Source: Cyprinodon diabolis | Lineage: Eukaryota > Chordata > Actinopteri > Cyprinodontiformes > Cyprinodontidae | DNA length: 64,000 bases | Assembly (NCBI GenBank): GCA_030533445.1 | Contig: CM060081.1 | Coordinates: forward strand, 17,015,655 to 17,079,654 | Direction of reading: 5' to 3' | Part shown: one piece after another, positions 33,915 to 44,800 of the stretch | How positions within the stretch are numbered: the stretch's first letter is position 1 | Layout of the letters: each line of letters begins with the position of its first letter | The notes under the pieces: model-generated | What the model was told of the DNA's origin: nothing | What the model saw: only the letters and a program-made list of their open reading frames with translations | Databases searched by the model: none | Position numbers and translations under genes: made by a program

Positions 33915-34277
33915 GCAGTGGATTAGCCTCAGAAAACTAGTCAGTATCTTGTGTGACCACCATGTATCTCACATGATGCAAAACATCTCCTTCGCATAGA
34001 GTTGATCAGGTTGCAAATAGTAGCCACTCCTCCCTGGTCCACTCCTCTTCAATGGCTGTGCGAAGTAGCTGGATATTGGCAGAAAGTGGTAAATGCTACA
34101 CACTGTCTTAGGTGCCAATCCAGAGCATCCCAAACATGCTCAATGGGTGACATGTTCCGTGAGTATAGCAGCCATGCAAAAACTGTGACGTTTTCAGCTA
34201 CTGAGAATTGTGTACAGATCCTTGCAACATGGGGCCGTGCATTATCCTCCTGCAACATGAGGTGATTTTCTTGGATG
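33915..34277 (-). pseudogene. Older Tc1-like transposase, C-terminal part
   Basis: Minus-strand frame with QEDNARPHVARICTQF, SPIEHVWDAL and then a degenerate end with the RRCVALREANGGHTR-type tail in other frames. The NARPHV and SPIEHVWD blocks are catalytic segments 2 and 3 of a Tc1 family different from copies A and B. Its N-terminal part lies at 43.5-43.85 kb on the other side of the ERV2 nest. Confidence 0.8.
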
Positions 34278-34376
34278 TAAAGCCCATGTCACACCGTGAC
34301 GATTTAGACTTTCTTATGCCTGACGTACGGAAAATCTTGCAAAAACACTGACATACGTTGGATAAGTTATGGGTAC

Positions 34377-35043
34377 TGTTAAGGAAGAAAATATTCTAAA
34401 ATAGTTAACTTTGGAAAAAGGTTGGCTTTCTCTCTTCCTTTCCCAGATCCTCTCGGCGAGCTGTGTGTGGCCACAAGGAAAACCAGCAATGCGTGTTGGC
34501 ATCACAGAATTACAGAGTTTAATTCAATATAAGACAATACACAAACTTAGACCAGAAACTGCAGAACAACGGAGACATACATTCAATTACCTGACATAAA
34601 TAGAGAGAAGGAAAGAAAGCAAAGACGTACAAAGACATCTTTGGAGAGTTGCAAGAGCAAATCTGATTTTTTACTTCTGTGTAGAAAGTTTTAACCTCTT
34701 GTATTTAATTTATTCAAACAAGGCTGGCTTTTGCTCCTCCAACCAGGAGCTATCTCTGACACTCAGAAAAACTTAGAGCTTCCCCTAATTTACGGCCAAC
34801 ATCTGGCTAAAGAAAACATGAGATAAGACCTCACAGAATAGCTGTTGGAATGCGGGGGCCTCTTCCTACCATAGATTCTCAGGAACAAACTTAAATTCAG
34901 TGCTTTGGTTCAAGGAAAGGTTATCTTCACAAACTTGTTCAAAATTAAGAAATATGTTCAAAATGAGAGTGCTCAACATACCTTTTACACATGCCATAAG
35001 ATTAATTGTATTAAAAACTAAAAATAATCATTTTTCTTTAACA
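34377..35043 (-). repeat. ERV2 3' LTR
   Basis: 667 bp, TG...CA ended, about 99.4 percent identical to the partner by eye. The four differences I noted are near 34,460, 34,500, 34,602 and 34,875. Open frames shared by both LTRs (about 62 codons) are not genes. Confidence 0.92.
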
Positions 35044-35044
35044 G

Positions 35045-35054
35045 TCCCTCTTTT
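35045..35054 (-). promoter_or_regulatory. ERV2 polypurine tract
   Basis: Minus strand AAAAGAGGGA directly before the LTR. Confidence 0.75.
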
Positions 35055-36100
35055 GAGGTCTGAGACAAACAGACCTCACAAATAAATTTATTAAGCCTTC
35101 TAATAGAGGAACCAAAAAACTATTTAGTATGTTAAAAAACTAAAACATTAGCCCAATTATATAACAGTCCCTGTTTTAAACAGAACCTCCTAGCTCCACG
35201 GCCAGGTCATGTGTCTGAAGCTGAACTCCATTATCTGAACTTATCAAATGTATCTCGCGCTATCCAACAATTTAATACTCACCTGATGAACCACAAAATT
35301 TTAACCAGTAAAAACTAAAACTGAAAATACATTTCACTTATCAAATATGAAAAATCATACAACTCAGTTATGTCAATATAAGAAAAAACACCATAGAAAT
35401 ATCAGCCCAAGTATAAAATTAGAAAACCAGAGTAAGATATCTCGAAATTACTAAAAGATGCCCAAGAAACTTAAAAGACAATACTCGCCACAAAAATTAC
35501 AATTTGTCAATACAAAACAATAACAACATCAAAAAAAGAAAATAAATCATAAACACATAAAAATTACAAAATACCTTTTTTTTTTTCACATGATTCAATA
35601 ATAAGATTTCACATGATTCAATAATAAGAACTTAGAGTTCGTCTCTATGCTCCTTCGATAGTCCTCCAAAAATGAATATGAATTCTTCGTCAGGAAGCGA
35701 TCCAAAAATACGCGCAAAAAGAAACGAATGTTCTTTAAGAGCTAGCAAAAAACGAAAACACGCAATAAAGAGAAGATAAGTTAATGATGATCTTGTAGCC
35801 TGATCCTTCATGTGTTCCTCCTCGGTTGTAAAACTCAGGTTTCCACCTGAGTGTCCGTTGCTCACTGAAAATTGGAGTATTGTGCCAATATAACAGTGAG
35901 TTTAAGGAGAGGGTGCAATCTCCTTTTTCTCAATGGAAGGACACCGGAACAGGATTATTGTGCCTGTCCGGGCCTTTTAAGCCTTGTATTTCAGGAAAAT
36001 GAAGTGGTCTTAGCAGGAATCCCTGCTACACTTCTGCCTGGAACTGCAGATCCTCCTCCGCGTTGGGATGTGCCTGCAGATGGGCCTGCAGGTTGAGACT
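35055..36100 (-). other. ERV2 3' interior, no recognisable gene
   Basis: A-rich noncoding stretch where env would be expected. No CX6CC or membrane-anchor segment was found. A direct repeat of CACATGATTCAATAATAAGA occurs at about 35,588 and 35,607. Confidence 0.6.
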
Positions 36101-36510
36101 GTAGATTCTCCTGTACGCCTTGTAGCGTGCGTTGTGGCTCCTCAGCTGCTATGCACTGACTCCAATGGAACCCGGTGTCTCCTTTTCCTTTGCAGACGGA
36201 CAGCATGAGATGTCCTCTCCACGACTCGGTATGGTCCGGTGAAGCGAGGTTCAGACCATTTCCTTTTGATGACCTTCAGGCGCACCCAGTCGAAACTGGT
36301 CCCGAGCCTGGACGTTCCTGTGTCGTCTGGTATTTTGTAAATTCCGCTGCCAGGACCTGTAACTTATTGAAGAAATCTTTATGAGATAAATGTGCAAGCT
36401 CACCTTTCCATCCTGGAATGTGGGTAGCAGGTCCTGGAAACATCCATCCTGTCTGGAGCTCATATGGAGAGAACCCTGTTGATTGGTTAATGATTGATCC
36501 GACACTTTAT
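36101..36510 (-). pseudogene. ERV2 integrase C-terminal remnant
   Basis: In shifting minus-strand frames: STGFSPYELQTG (the block that follows the catalytic core in gamma-type integrases), KLQVLAAEF, then KRKWSEPRFTGPY, and a final WYHWSQC-type ending with one altered residue. This is the DNA-binding tail of a retroviral integrase. Nothing upstream of the first block is recognisable. Frameshifts within a few hundred bases show it is dead, and it lies 1.1 kb from the 3' LTR, so env is lost. Confidence 0.75.
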
Positions 36511-39500
36511 GACAGCTTTGCTGTCTTCCTTTTGTATTATAAATCTGCTTCTTTAAAGCTGTATTTTATCAATCCTTTGACCCTCTTTTTATATAAGGCC
36601 TACATGAGAAATAAATGTTTCCTATCACGTTGAACCCAAAACTTAACTGTATTTTAGAAGCAGTTCCATAATTGTTAATTTGTAAATCTCCAATTTAGAC
36701 CAATTTAATTTCAATCATCATATTTTCTATTTTTTTTAAAACCTTAAAGAATGATCAGCCTGTTTTACATGAGTGTAGTTAATCTTGTCACTAAATATCA
36801 AAAATTACCTACTTTATTCCAATCATAGTTTTAAATCCCAAAAATTTCAACCATTTTTACCTTTGATCCATTTATTCTTTTGAAAACCTATTTATAAAAT
36901 ATTTAATTTAATAATGTATTACCCTTTTTATATTGTTTATCAATTATCAATGCCTTTTCAGTTTTGGAGAGAGATTCGATACAGCTAAATTTATTAAATG
37001 ATGTAAATCTTTAGTTTAGACCTTCCTGGATGTCTTAGTTAAACAACTTATTTTAAATCATATGAATAGAGATGCAACAATCCAATGATCACCTTCCTTA
37101 GTTTAAGAAACATTGTTTTATGTAATTTTTTTGATAGGTAATATTTAGTTTAGTATATTCAATTTATAAATTTTACTTCTTTCATATCCAAATAGTTAGC
37201 TCATATTTAATGCTTCTAATACACCGTAAAACATTTAATGTATTTTGATTTAACTTCAATAACCTCTTTTTCCGAAAAGTAAAGAGAGATCCAAACTAAA
37301 AATTTGCTTATTAGATCAATTCCATTCATGTCCCCCTGTTTCTATAACAGAACAAATGTTCTGTCATAGAATACAATAAAAATCCTACACAACTCATTGA
37401 GATGAAATCCGCTATCACCACTAACTTTAGCCTCATTTAACACAGTTGGATGTAATTCAAACATGGTGTCCCAGATGCTGTTACAATCTGCACACCTCAA
37501 TCAAAGAATTTAATGTTTGATCAAATTTATGAAATCAACACAGAACTTGGTGTCTTTAGCTCAGTAAGCTTTATAGACACCCATCAATCCACTTTAACAC
37601 CTTAATTTTAAATTCCATTTAAATGTAAATTTAGTTTTACTGAATGGTAGCCACTGTACTATGTAAATAAAATTTAGATCATATTCCTTAGTAGATGAAG
37701 CGTAACACACAATGCAATTCAGCTATGGTTAAGAAAAAAATATGTAATTGCAATAGTTAGTCCCTGCCCATTCTTTTCAGGCAGGAAGGGAAAAAAGACA
37801 CATTAGCATTTTGTGAGACAAACAGAGTGAATCATGGAGGAATTTAATGCATTTACGAGGAATGCAGTGTCGTAACAGTTGGTGCACACCAATCCTCAAA
37901 CTGCATTGCAAAACCTCTGACCCCAGGAGATGGGGTGTCCTCAACACTTAGCATTACACTGCAGGGGTTCAGGACGTGAAGACAACAGGGCGCATCAGTG
38001 CTATAACTAAAGTAAGAAGAGAACAATGGCATCACACACTACAAAAATTTAAAAAGAACTTATTCACAACTACCAAGTTTTGTTGGCACCCATTTCGTCT
38101 CCAACCTGCAGACTGAAGGGAACCCCAGGAGTGGGCTTTGGCACCCAGGTCACATGATCAGAGGTGAGAATCCAGGATCAAACATGAGAACACACAACAG
38201 GACCACCGCTGAGCGACTTGCCATGCCCCATTCTTTATCTGCTGAATCAGAAGGTGTCCAGAGTAGCAGTCATTCCCGCAGTGCAGAAGCATCTGGATAC
38301 AGTCCCGCTTTGATGAACTTTGGTCAGCCTTCCGTGGTTGACAGAGCAGGACGTAGAAACCAGCAGATCAGTCATCCACTGAAACCCCCCTTCGGGTTTG
38401 TACAAAAGGCTATGATCTTTGTGGTCCCGACTCACTGCTGATTCCCAGCCGTAGAAGACTCCCACAGATAACGCCTGAGTCCCTTTTGTTTTCAGCCAGG
38501 TATGAAAAGCAACACTCAAAGGAGACATCTGTTGCCAGGTCCTGTGAGCAGCACTTTGCCCTCACGTGACAGCAGGAGAACAGTTCGTCTTCGCTGACCT
38601 TCGTAATCGTTCAACAGCTTTTGGCTTTCATACAGCAGTCCAGCAGAAGATGGGCACAGTTCAGCATCTTTGTTCAGCAACAACAGCGGCCTGATGCGGT
38701 AATCAAGAAGATCCCTTCAAATACATCGTCCCATGATCTCTGAGCTTAAAAGACCCTTTCCCCAAGATTGCCATCAAGTCAGAAGGAAGGAGAACTGCCA
38801 GAGAAAAAATAATACAAAGTAATTAAAAAATCAAAACTTATATATGCCACATTTTGTTACTTTCACTATTATACATAAAATTTATCTTGTGATGCATCCT
38901 CCCGTGTGGCTCTAGATTCGTTGTTGTTATAGCACAAACGGCCAACCGCCCCAAATCCTGAACTGCAAAAAGAATAAACATAGAAATGTGTTAAAATAGT
39001 CCACGATCAGATGTGCCAGAATTAAGAAAATAATGACACTTACTGTTCAAAATCAATAAACGTCAATACCTCAATGACATTCACTCTGCTTGTGCCAAAT
39101 ATCAACTACAAATTTTAAAATCACAACCTCACAAACTCATTAAAGAATTAGAACAAACTCTAGAATGTCCTAGTACTGACACTAATAAAAGTTGTGATTG
39201 AATTGCACTTTGTCAAATAATTATGAATTGCATATTGTTCTACTAAATACCAAACATCCTTATCATTGTCCCACGCTTCAAGACAAAGTCCTATTTTAAA
39301 ATTTCAGAAATTATTTACATTTTATTTGAATTTCATAGCAGTTTTAACCAAAATTTTCCTCAAAATTAACAATTTACACCCAACTGTATATAATCAAAGT
39401 CAGCAGTGATGCAGAAATCTATCAACAATTTTAAATGTAAATAAACATGGCATAGATGTTATTTGAAACCGTTCAATTTTAGATGATCAAATCTAATTTA

Positions 39501-42102
39501 GTAGAAGCTTCTATATCACATATACCATATTTTAGTCAAACAGGAAGGCCATGTGACTCTACATTAAAGAAATCCATAATTCACTATTGTTGAATCGAAA
39601 AAAATCAAAATTATTGATTAACTAATTTACAATTAACCATATCCAAACATTTACCAGGAATTAGGGTCTACTTCTCCTTCTCCCCCTGTTGATATAATAA
39701 AATTATCATTTTGAAAACAATTTGGAATCTATGTCACTGTTATATAATAATTAGCTGAAAAACCAAAATATTATAAGATGTTCCACCATTTCTTCCAATC
39801 TTCCATCTAGTATTCAAACTAGATGATGTAAATTTCAAAGTTCCATCTGTAATATCTTATCTTTATAACATCCCCCTGTGTTTTTCTTATTTCCAAAAGA
39901 AAAACAATTTAGAGGTGGAAAACAAAACTAAAAGAACTTTCCCCCATTATGCTAAAATTTCAACATGTCCAATCAGTTACCCATATGAAACATAAACCAA
40001 GTTAATTTAGTTAGAATTTAGGTTAGTTTGTTAGTGTTGTTAGTCAAAGTGGATAACACAGTTTCCTAATAACAACATCTATCTGCTTTAAGTCAAGGCT
40101 GAATTCTCGTTTCATATTAATTCCACTGCACAAGCAGATGATTCAGCTTCAACCAGATTGTGACACCAAAATATGTAATCGTCTTTACCTTAAAATTGTC
40201 CGTAAAGCAGTAATAAAAGTATATTTATGAAACAAAACCTTTACGGTCCCTAAATAGTTTAAAATAAGAAAAATATCACACAGCTACTCACTAAAGTGAC
40301 GTCATATTCACATAGCTTCCTAAAACCCATCAAAGGCCATCTGCCTACACATTCACTCTCATTCACACTCATCAACACCCCATTGTAAGAAAGATGCAGG
40401 ATGTTACCCCAGATTTCAAACCAAAATTCGTCCTGTGAAAGTCTTAAACACTATTATTATAACACCATGGTTGAAAAAAAATAATTATCCAATAGTTCTA
40501 ATATTGTTCAGTTTTGAGTGAACCTGTTTTAAAAACTCCATATTATACACACAACCGTATTTCATGATAGCCCACTGTTATTAAATGGCTACCTAGACCC
40601 CCTGTAGGAAAACCCAAAAACCGTTCATGTGGTCATGTAATATGCAAAATGGGCTGCACACGAAGATCGTCCTACAAGAAACAAAGTCATTCATTAGTGT
40701 TTCAACATGTCCTACATTAACAGTGTAGAAAACACTGTCAAGCAGAAAAACATCCATACGTTCTCGTTTTTGTTCTCTTGTTCCACACAGTGAGGGTGTT
40801 CCCTCCTGTGTCAGGAAACCTAGAAATTGAAGTGATTGTCAATGTTACAATATTATAAAAAAAACAATTGGATCATTCCAGTGCTCCATCCTGGAACTGA
40901 TGCCACACATTTCTCCCGCTGAGAAAGTAAAAACATCTGTAAATCTGTTATTTTGTCCTTTTCATTTCAACACAAAACACAGTTCTAAAAGAAATTCACA
41001 TCAAAATCCAAGAATCCTGAAAGAGTGAGCTGGAAATATCAGTGCTAACAGAACTGAAGCACTCCCAAAATGCAAATGGGGGGGTCAATCAGTCCCCCTG
41101 CTGTGAAACAAAACTTTTAACCAAAATGGAGAAACCTCTGTCCCACAGAAGCACATTTTAACAGAAAGTTAGTAATACAACATCCAGCAAAAACATTTGA
41201 AAATATTTCATAACACAATCTTGAAACACAAATCACTTCCGCACAACCTTAGCACAATCCAGATACAGACAGACAAATAGACAGCAGCGCGTGGTGGAAC
41301 ATATAACGGGGGAAGACAGACACACAGCCATAGATCAACCCGCAGCCAAGCACGCACACAAACACAAAGAAACGTACAAAACACAGAAACACAGACAACG
41401 TCGTAGTTCAGTCAAGAAAAGACAGAAAAGAAAAGAAAATGTCAGGTGCCGGCTAAAAGAATGTATGACGCATCTTTTAATTTTACAACTTCACTTTTAC
41501 AAATCCCTTTTATTCTCATTTCAACTTCTCAGTCCGTTAAGGTGATTCAACCTGCTAAATTAATTATTCTCAGTCCTTTATACTACTAGCAACTCGATTC
41601 AGAATGCCAGAGAAAGGTGATCCGACCTATTAGTCCTTTTTCCATGAGTGATACAACTCGGTCCAATTAACCCAAACAATTAATTATAAGTCCACTGGAG
41701 ATGAGCCATAATCTCCGGGCTGATACAAGCCCCTGCTAATCAATACACAGACACCCAAAATTCTTTTATTGAGGCACAGGCATGGATCCTCAGGGTAAAG
41801 AATATAATAAAAAACCCAGCTTAAAATCAGAGTTAACGTAAAGGCTCTGTTTGAACTAGCCAAAGTTCCCTGTAATGTGTATTTATTCAAATCCTTAAAC
41901 AATCGACTCTTTTAGGAGGGATTCTATCTACCTCTGCAGCTTCTAAATTCTGTGAGGCCGCACACAGCAAGAGCAATCAGCCACGGTCCAACCACACGGC
42001 GCTTCAGACAACTAAAAAATAATCAAATACTGTCTTACCACACCGAAGCGTCGGGCCAAAACGGATCAATCAGTGCCAAACAGCCGCCCACCGAGATTCC
42101 AG
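36511..42102 (-). other. ERV2 interior of unknown origin (5.6 kb, noncoding)
   Basis: Mostly A/T-rich with one more G/C-balanced block (37,850-38,800). It contains a short minus-strand frame at 38,224 (MASRSAVVLLCVLMF, signal-peptide-like) that stops after 24 codons. The word CCCCCTGT or CCCCCTGC recurs at about 37,332, 39,682, 39,872, 40,598 and 41,094; at the first three sites an inverted repeat follows. No gag, protease or RT motif seen in any frame. Confidence 0.6.
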
Positions 42103-42120
42103 AACCGGAACGAGCCCCCA
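42103..42120 (-). promoter_or_regulatory. ERV2 primer-binding site, tRNA-Pro-like
   Basis: Minus strand TGGGGGCTCGTTCCGGTT, two bases after the LTR. The first 11 bases match the complement of the tRNA-Pro 3' end; the rest differs by a small slip. Confidence 0.7.
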
Positions 42121-42122
42121 AT

Positions 42123-42789
42123 TGTTAAGGAAGAAAATATTCTAAAATAGTTAACTTTGGAAAAAGGTTGGCTTTCTCTCTTCCTTTCCCAGATCCTCTC
42201 GGCGAGCTGCGTGTGGCCACAAGGAAAACCAGCAATGCGTGTTGACATCACAGAATTACAGAGTTTAATTCAATATAAGACAATACACAAACTTAGACCA
42301 GAAACTGCAGAACAACGGAGACATACATTCAATTACCTGACATAAATGGAGAGAAGGAAAGAAAGCAAAGACGTACAAAGACATCTTTGGAGAGTTGCAA
42401 GAGCAAATCTGATTTTTTACTTCTGTGTAGAAAGTTTTAACCTCTTGTATTTAATTTATTCAAACAAGGCTGGCTTTTGCTCCTCCAACCAGGAGCTATC
42501 TCTGACACTCAGAAAAACTTAGAGCTTCCCCTAATTTACGGCCAACATCTGGCTAAAGAAAACATGAGATAAGACCTCACAGAATAGCTGTTGGAATGCG
42601 GGGGCCTCTTCCTACCATAAATTCTCAGGAACAAACTTAAATTCAGTGCTTTGGTTCAAGGAAAGGTTATCTTCACAAACTTGTTCAAAATTAAGAAATA
42701 TGTTCAAAATGAGAGTGCTCAACATACCTTTTACACATGCCATAAGATTAATTGTATTAAAAACTAAAAATAATCATTTTTCTTTAACA
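42123..42789 (-). repeat. ERV2 5' LTR
   Basis: 667 bp. Partner of 34,377-35,043, with the same ends and the GTAC duplication outside. Confidence 0.92.
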
Positions 42790-43465
42790 GTACGTTTTGT
42801 GTCCGTTACTAGCATGCTGAAGTACGTTTAAGCATGCTGAGACACGCTGGCACACGTCGACATAGGTCAATTTTGAGCATACTCAAATTTCCCAGCATAT
42901 GCTATATGAGGGGCATAAGTTACAGGTAAGAAATCTGATCATTGACATACGTTAAGTGCAAGCTACTCATAAGTCGTGGTGCCTAGCTTATCCAAAACCT
43001 ACAAGTAAGTTGTGCATAACTTATCACGAACTTATTTCTAGAGAACGTGTTTCTAACTTATAGCTGCTGTTTAATGGCGTATTGGCTGCTTTTTGGTATA
43101 AAAGGAGGTTCACAGGAGGAAATAATCAGTACTCTGCTGTGACTGAAAACCTGTTTTTCTTTTTTCTTCTTCCTTTTTTTTGCGGGCAGTAAACAGCAGT
43201 TAGTTTATTACCGCGATGCACCTCCGGGTGCATCGTTTCCCCTTTCAGAACTGGCATGTACATAATTTCATCTGCATTACGCTGCCATGCATTATGCAAA
43301 AGTTAGGCTGTTGTTGGACATAATTTCTGGACTCGTTATGAAAATTCTATGTATACACCCTAACTTGAAAAAGTACCTAGAAAGTTCCCATAATGCAAGT
43401 GTTTTACGAGGTTCTGGTGTGTCGGGCATTCGCTGTCTCAATCGGCAAGGTGTGACAGGGCCCTA

Positions 43466-44335
43466 TGGCACAACAATGGGCCTCAAGATCTTATCACGGT
43501 ATCTCTGTGACTTGAATAAAATGCACATGTGTTCTCTGTTCAAAACAGATGCCTGCCTAAACCATAACCCCAACGCCAATTTCAAGACAATTTCTGCAGA
43601 AATTCTTTTGCTTATATAAACCAATTGTTTTAGCAGCTGTCCGAGCAGCTGGTACGAGACAATCTTGGAGGTGAACATGCAATTTGAAGGTCCTGGTCTT
43701 GTGTGGTTACACGTGGTTTGTGGTTGTGAGGCTGGTTTGATGTACTGCCAAATTCTTTGAAATGCCTTTGGAGACGGCTTACTTTAGAGAAACGAGCATT
43801 CAATACTGACACAACAGCTCTGGTTGTCATTCCTGCTGTCAGCATGCCAATCCCAAGTTTGGGGTAGGGGTGGCCTAGTGGTTAGGGCATTGCACGTGGG
43901 TTCCACAGGTTCTAGGATCAAGCCCCAATCCCACTGACTTTCACTCTGGGTCCCTGAGCAAGACCCTCAACCACATCCTGCTCCCTTGGCGCCACATAAT
44001 GGCAGCCCACTGCTCCCCAAAGGGATGGGTTAAATGTAGAGTGAATTTCGTTGCTTTGTACTTGTGACACTGTAATGACAATAAAGTTGAATTCTATTCC
44101 TCAAATGTTGTGGCATTGTGCTGTGTGATAAAACTGCACATTTCAGAGTCGTCTTTTATCGTGGGCAGTCTAAGGCACACCTGTGCACTAATAATGGTGG
44201 TTAATCAGCATCTTAATATGGCACAGGTGGGGTGGATATAGGAGAAGTGCTCATTTCACAGATTTAGACTTGAGTTCCTTGAGTTCATCTCATAAAAATG
44301 GGAGCAAAACCAAAAGTGTTACGCTTATAGTTTAA
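43466..44335 (-). pseudogene. Older Tc1-like transposon, N-terminal part and terminal repeat
   Basis: Right-hand part of the transposon broken by element X. At 43,630-43,845 the minus strand encodes MLTAGMTTRAVVSVLNARFSK and RLQRHFKEFGSTSNQPHNHK, a paired-type DNA-binding region. A YRDKILRPIVVP block (43,466-43,500) meets the X insertion. The middle of the gene is missing or unreadable. A SINE (43,861-44,096) separates the start from the terminal region, which ends TGGGAGCAAAACCAAAAGTG near 44,322, as in this Tc1 family's inverted repeat. Confidence 0.75.
43861..44096 (+). mobile_element. tRNA-derived SINE, copy 2
   Basis: Head GGGGTGGCCTAGTGG matches the pol III A-box pattern TRGYNNARNGG exactly. 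The body has CTCTGGGTCCCTGAGCAAGA and GGCAGCCCACTGC; it ends ACAATAAAGTTGAATTC. It sits inside the older Tc1 copy, so it is younger than that element. Confidence 0.8.
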
Positions 44336-44597
44336 TTGAGTGTAATAGCTGGTAGCAGAGTGTAAATTCTCATTCATGTTTATGTTCAATTGGCTTAAAG
44401 TTATAGGCAAATTGAATAATTTTAACTTATATACATTATACTGATTGGAATTTTATATTATAATTATATTTCAAAAGAGAATATTAATTTTGTTTTGAAA
44501 TTGTTTGTGAAAAACATGTATTAAGAGCAAGAGCTCTACAGTCTAGAAGCTGTTAGCAAAGCTGCCCTTCAGTCAGAAGATTCTTGATTTGAAATGA

Positions 44598-44800
44598 AAT
44601 GTTAATCCTTTATTGTCCCACAATGGGGAAAATCTGTCCCTGCATTTAACCCATCCCCTTGGGGAGCAGTGGGCTGCCACTGTTGGGGCTGCAGTCTTGC
44701 TCAGGGACCCAGAATTGCAGTGCGTGGGAGTGTGTGGGGCTTATCCTCCGAACCTCTGAGACCCAAGCACAATGCTCTTACTACTAGGCCACCACTCCCC
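44598..44800 (-). mobile_element. tRNA-derived SINE, copy 3
   Basis: Same family as 43,861-44,096, on the minus strand: head inverse GGCCACCACTCCCC at the right, GAGCAGTGGGCTGCCA in the middle, tail at the left near ATCCTTTATTGTCC. Confidence 0.78.

Larger units (their letters stand above)
34377..42789 (-). mobile_element. ERV2: LTR element with noncoding interior, minus strand
   Basis: Two 667-bp LTRs (34,377-35,043 and 42,123-42,789) starting TGTTAA and ending TTAACA, flanked by the 4-bp duplication GTAC (34,373-34,376 and 42,790-42,793). The minus strand has a tRNA-Pro-like primer site after the 42.1-kb LTR and a polypurine tract before the 34.4-kb LTR, which fixes orientation. The LTRs differ at about four positions. 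The 7.1-kb interior holds only a damaged integrase end near 36.1-36.5 kb. An element this young with no gag or RT is best read as non-autonomous, moved by a relative's proteins. Confidence 0.9.
34280..43463. mobile_element. Unclassified TA-duplicating element (X), split by ERV2
   Basis: The ends read AAGCCCATGTCACACC and, inverted, GGGCCCTGTCACACC, and similarity continues imperfectly for roughly 80 bp, so it has long imperfect inverted repeats. TA lies on both sides (34,278-34,279 and 43,464-43,465), and joining the flanks restores the older Tc1 reading frame, so the element inserted cleanly into it. Its own sequence is 34,280-34,376 plus 42,790-43,463 (about 0.77 kb). It contains subterminal ATACGTT, AGCATGCTGA (twice) and TAACTTAT words and a TATAAAAGG box at about 43,098. 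No protein is visible. It could be a Tc1/mariner-type MITE or another class. Confidence 0.65.
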
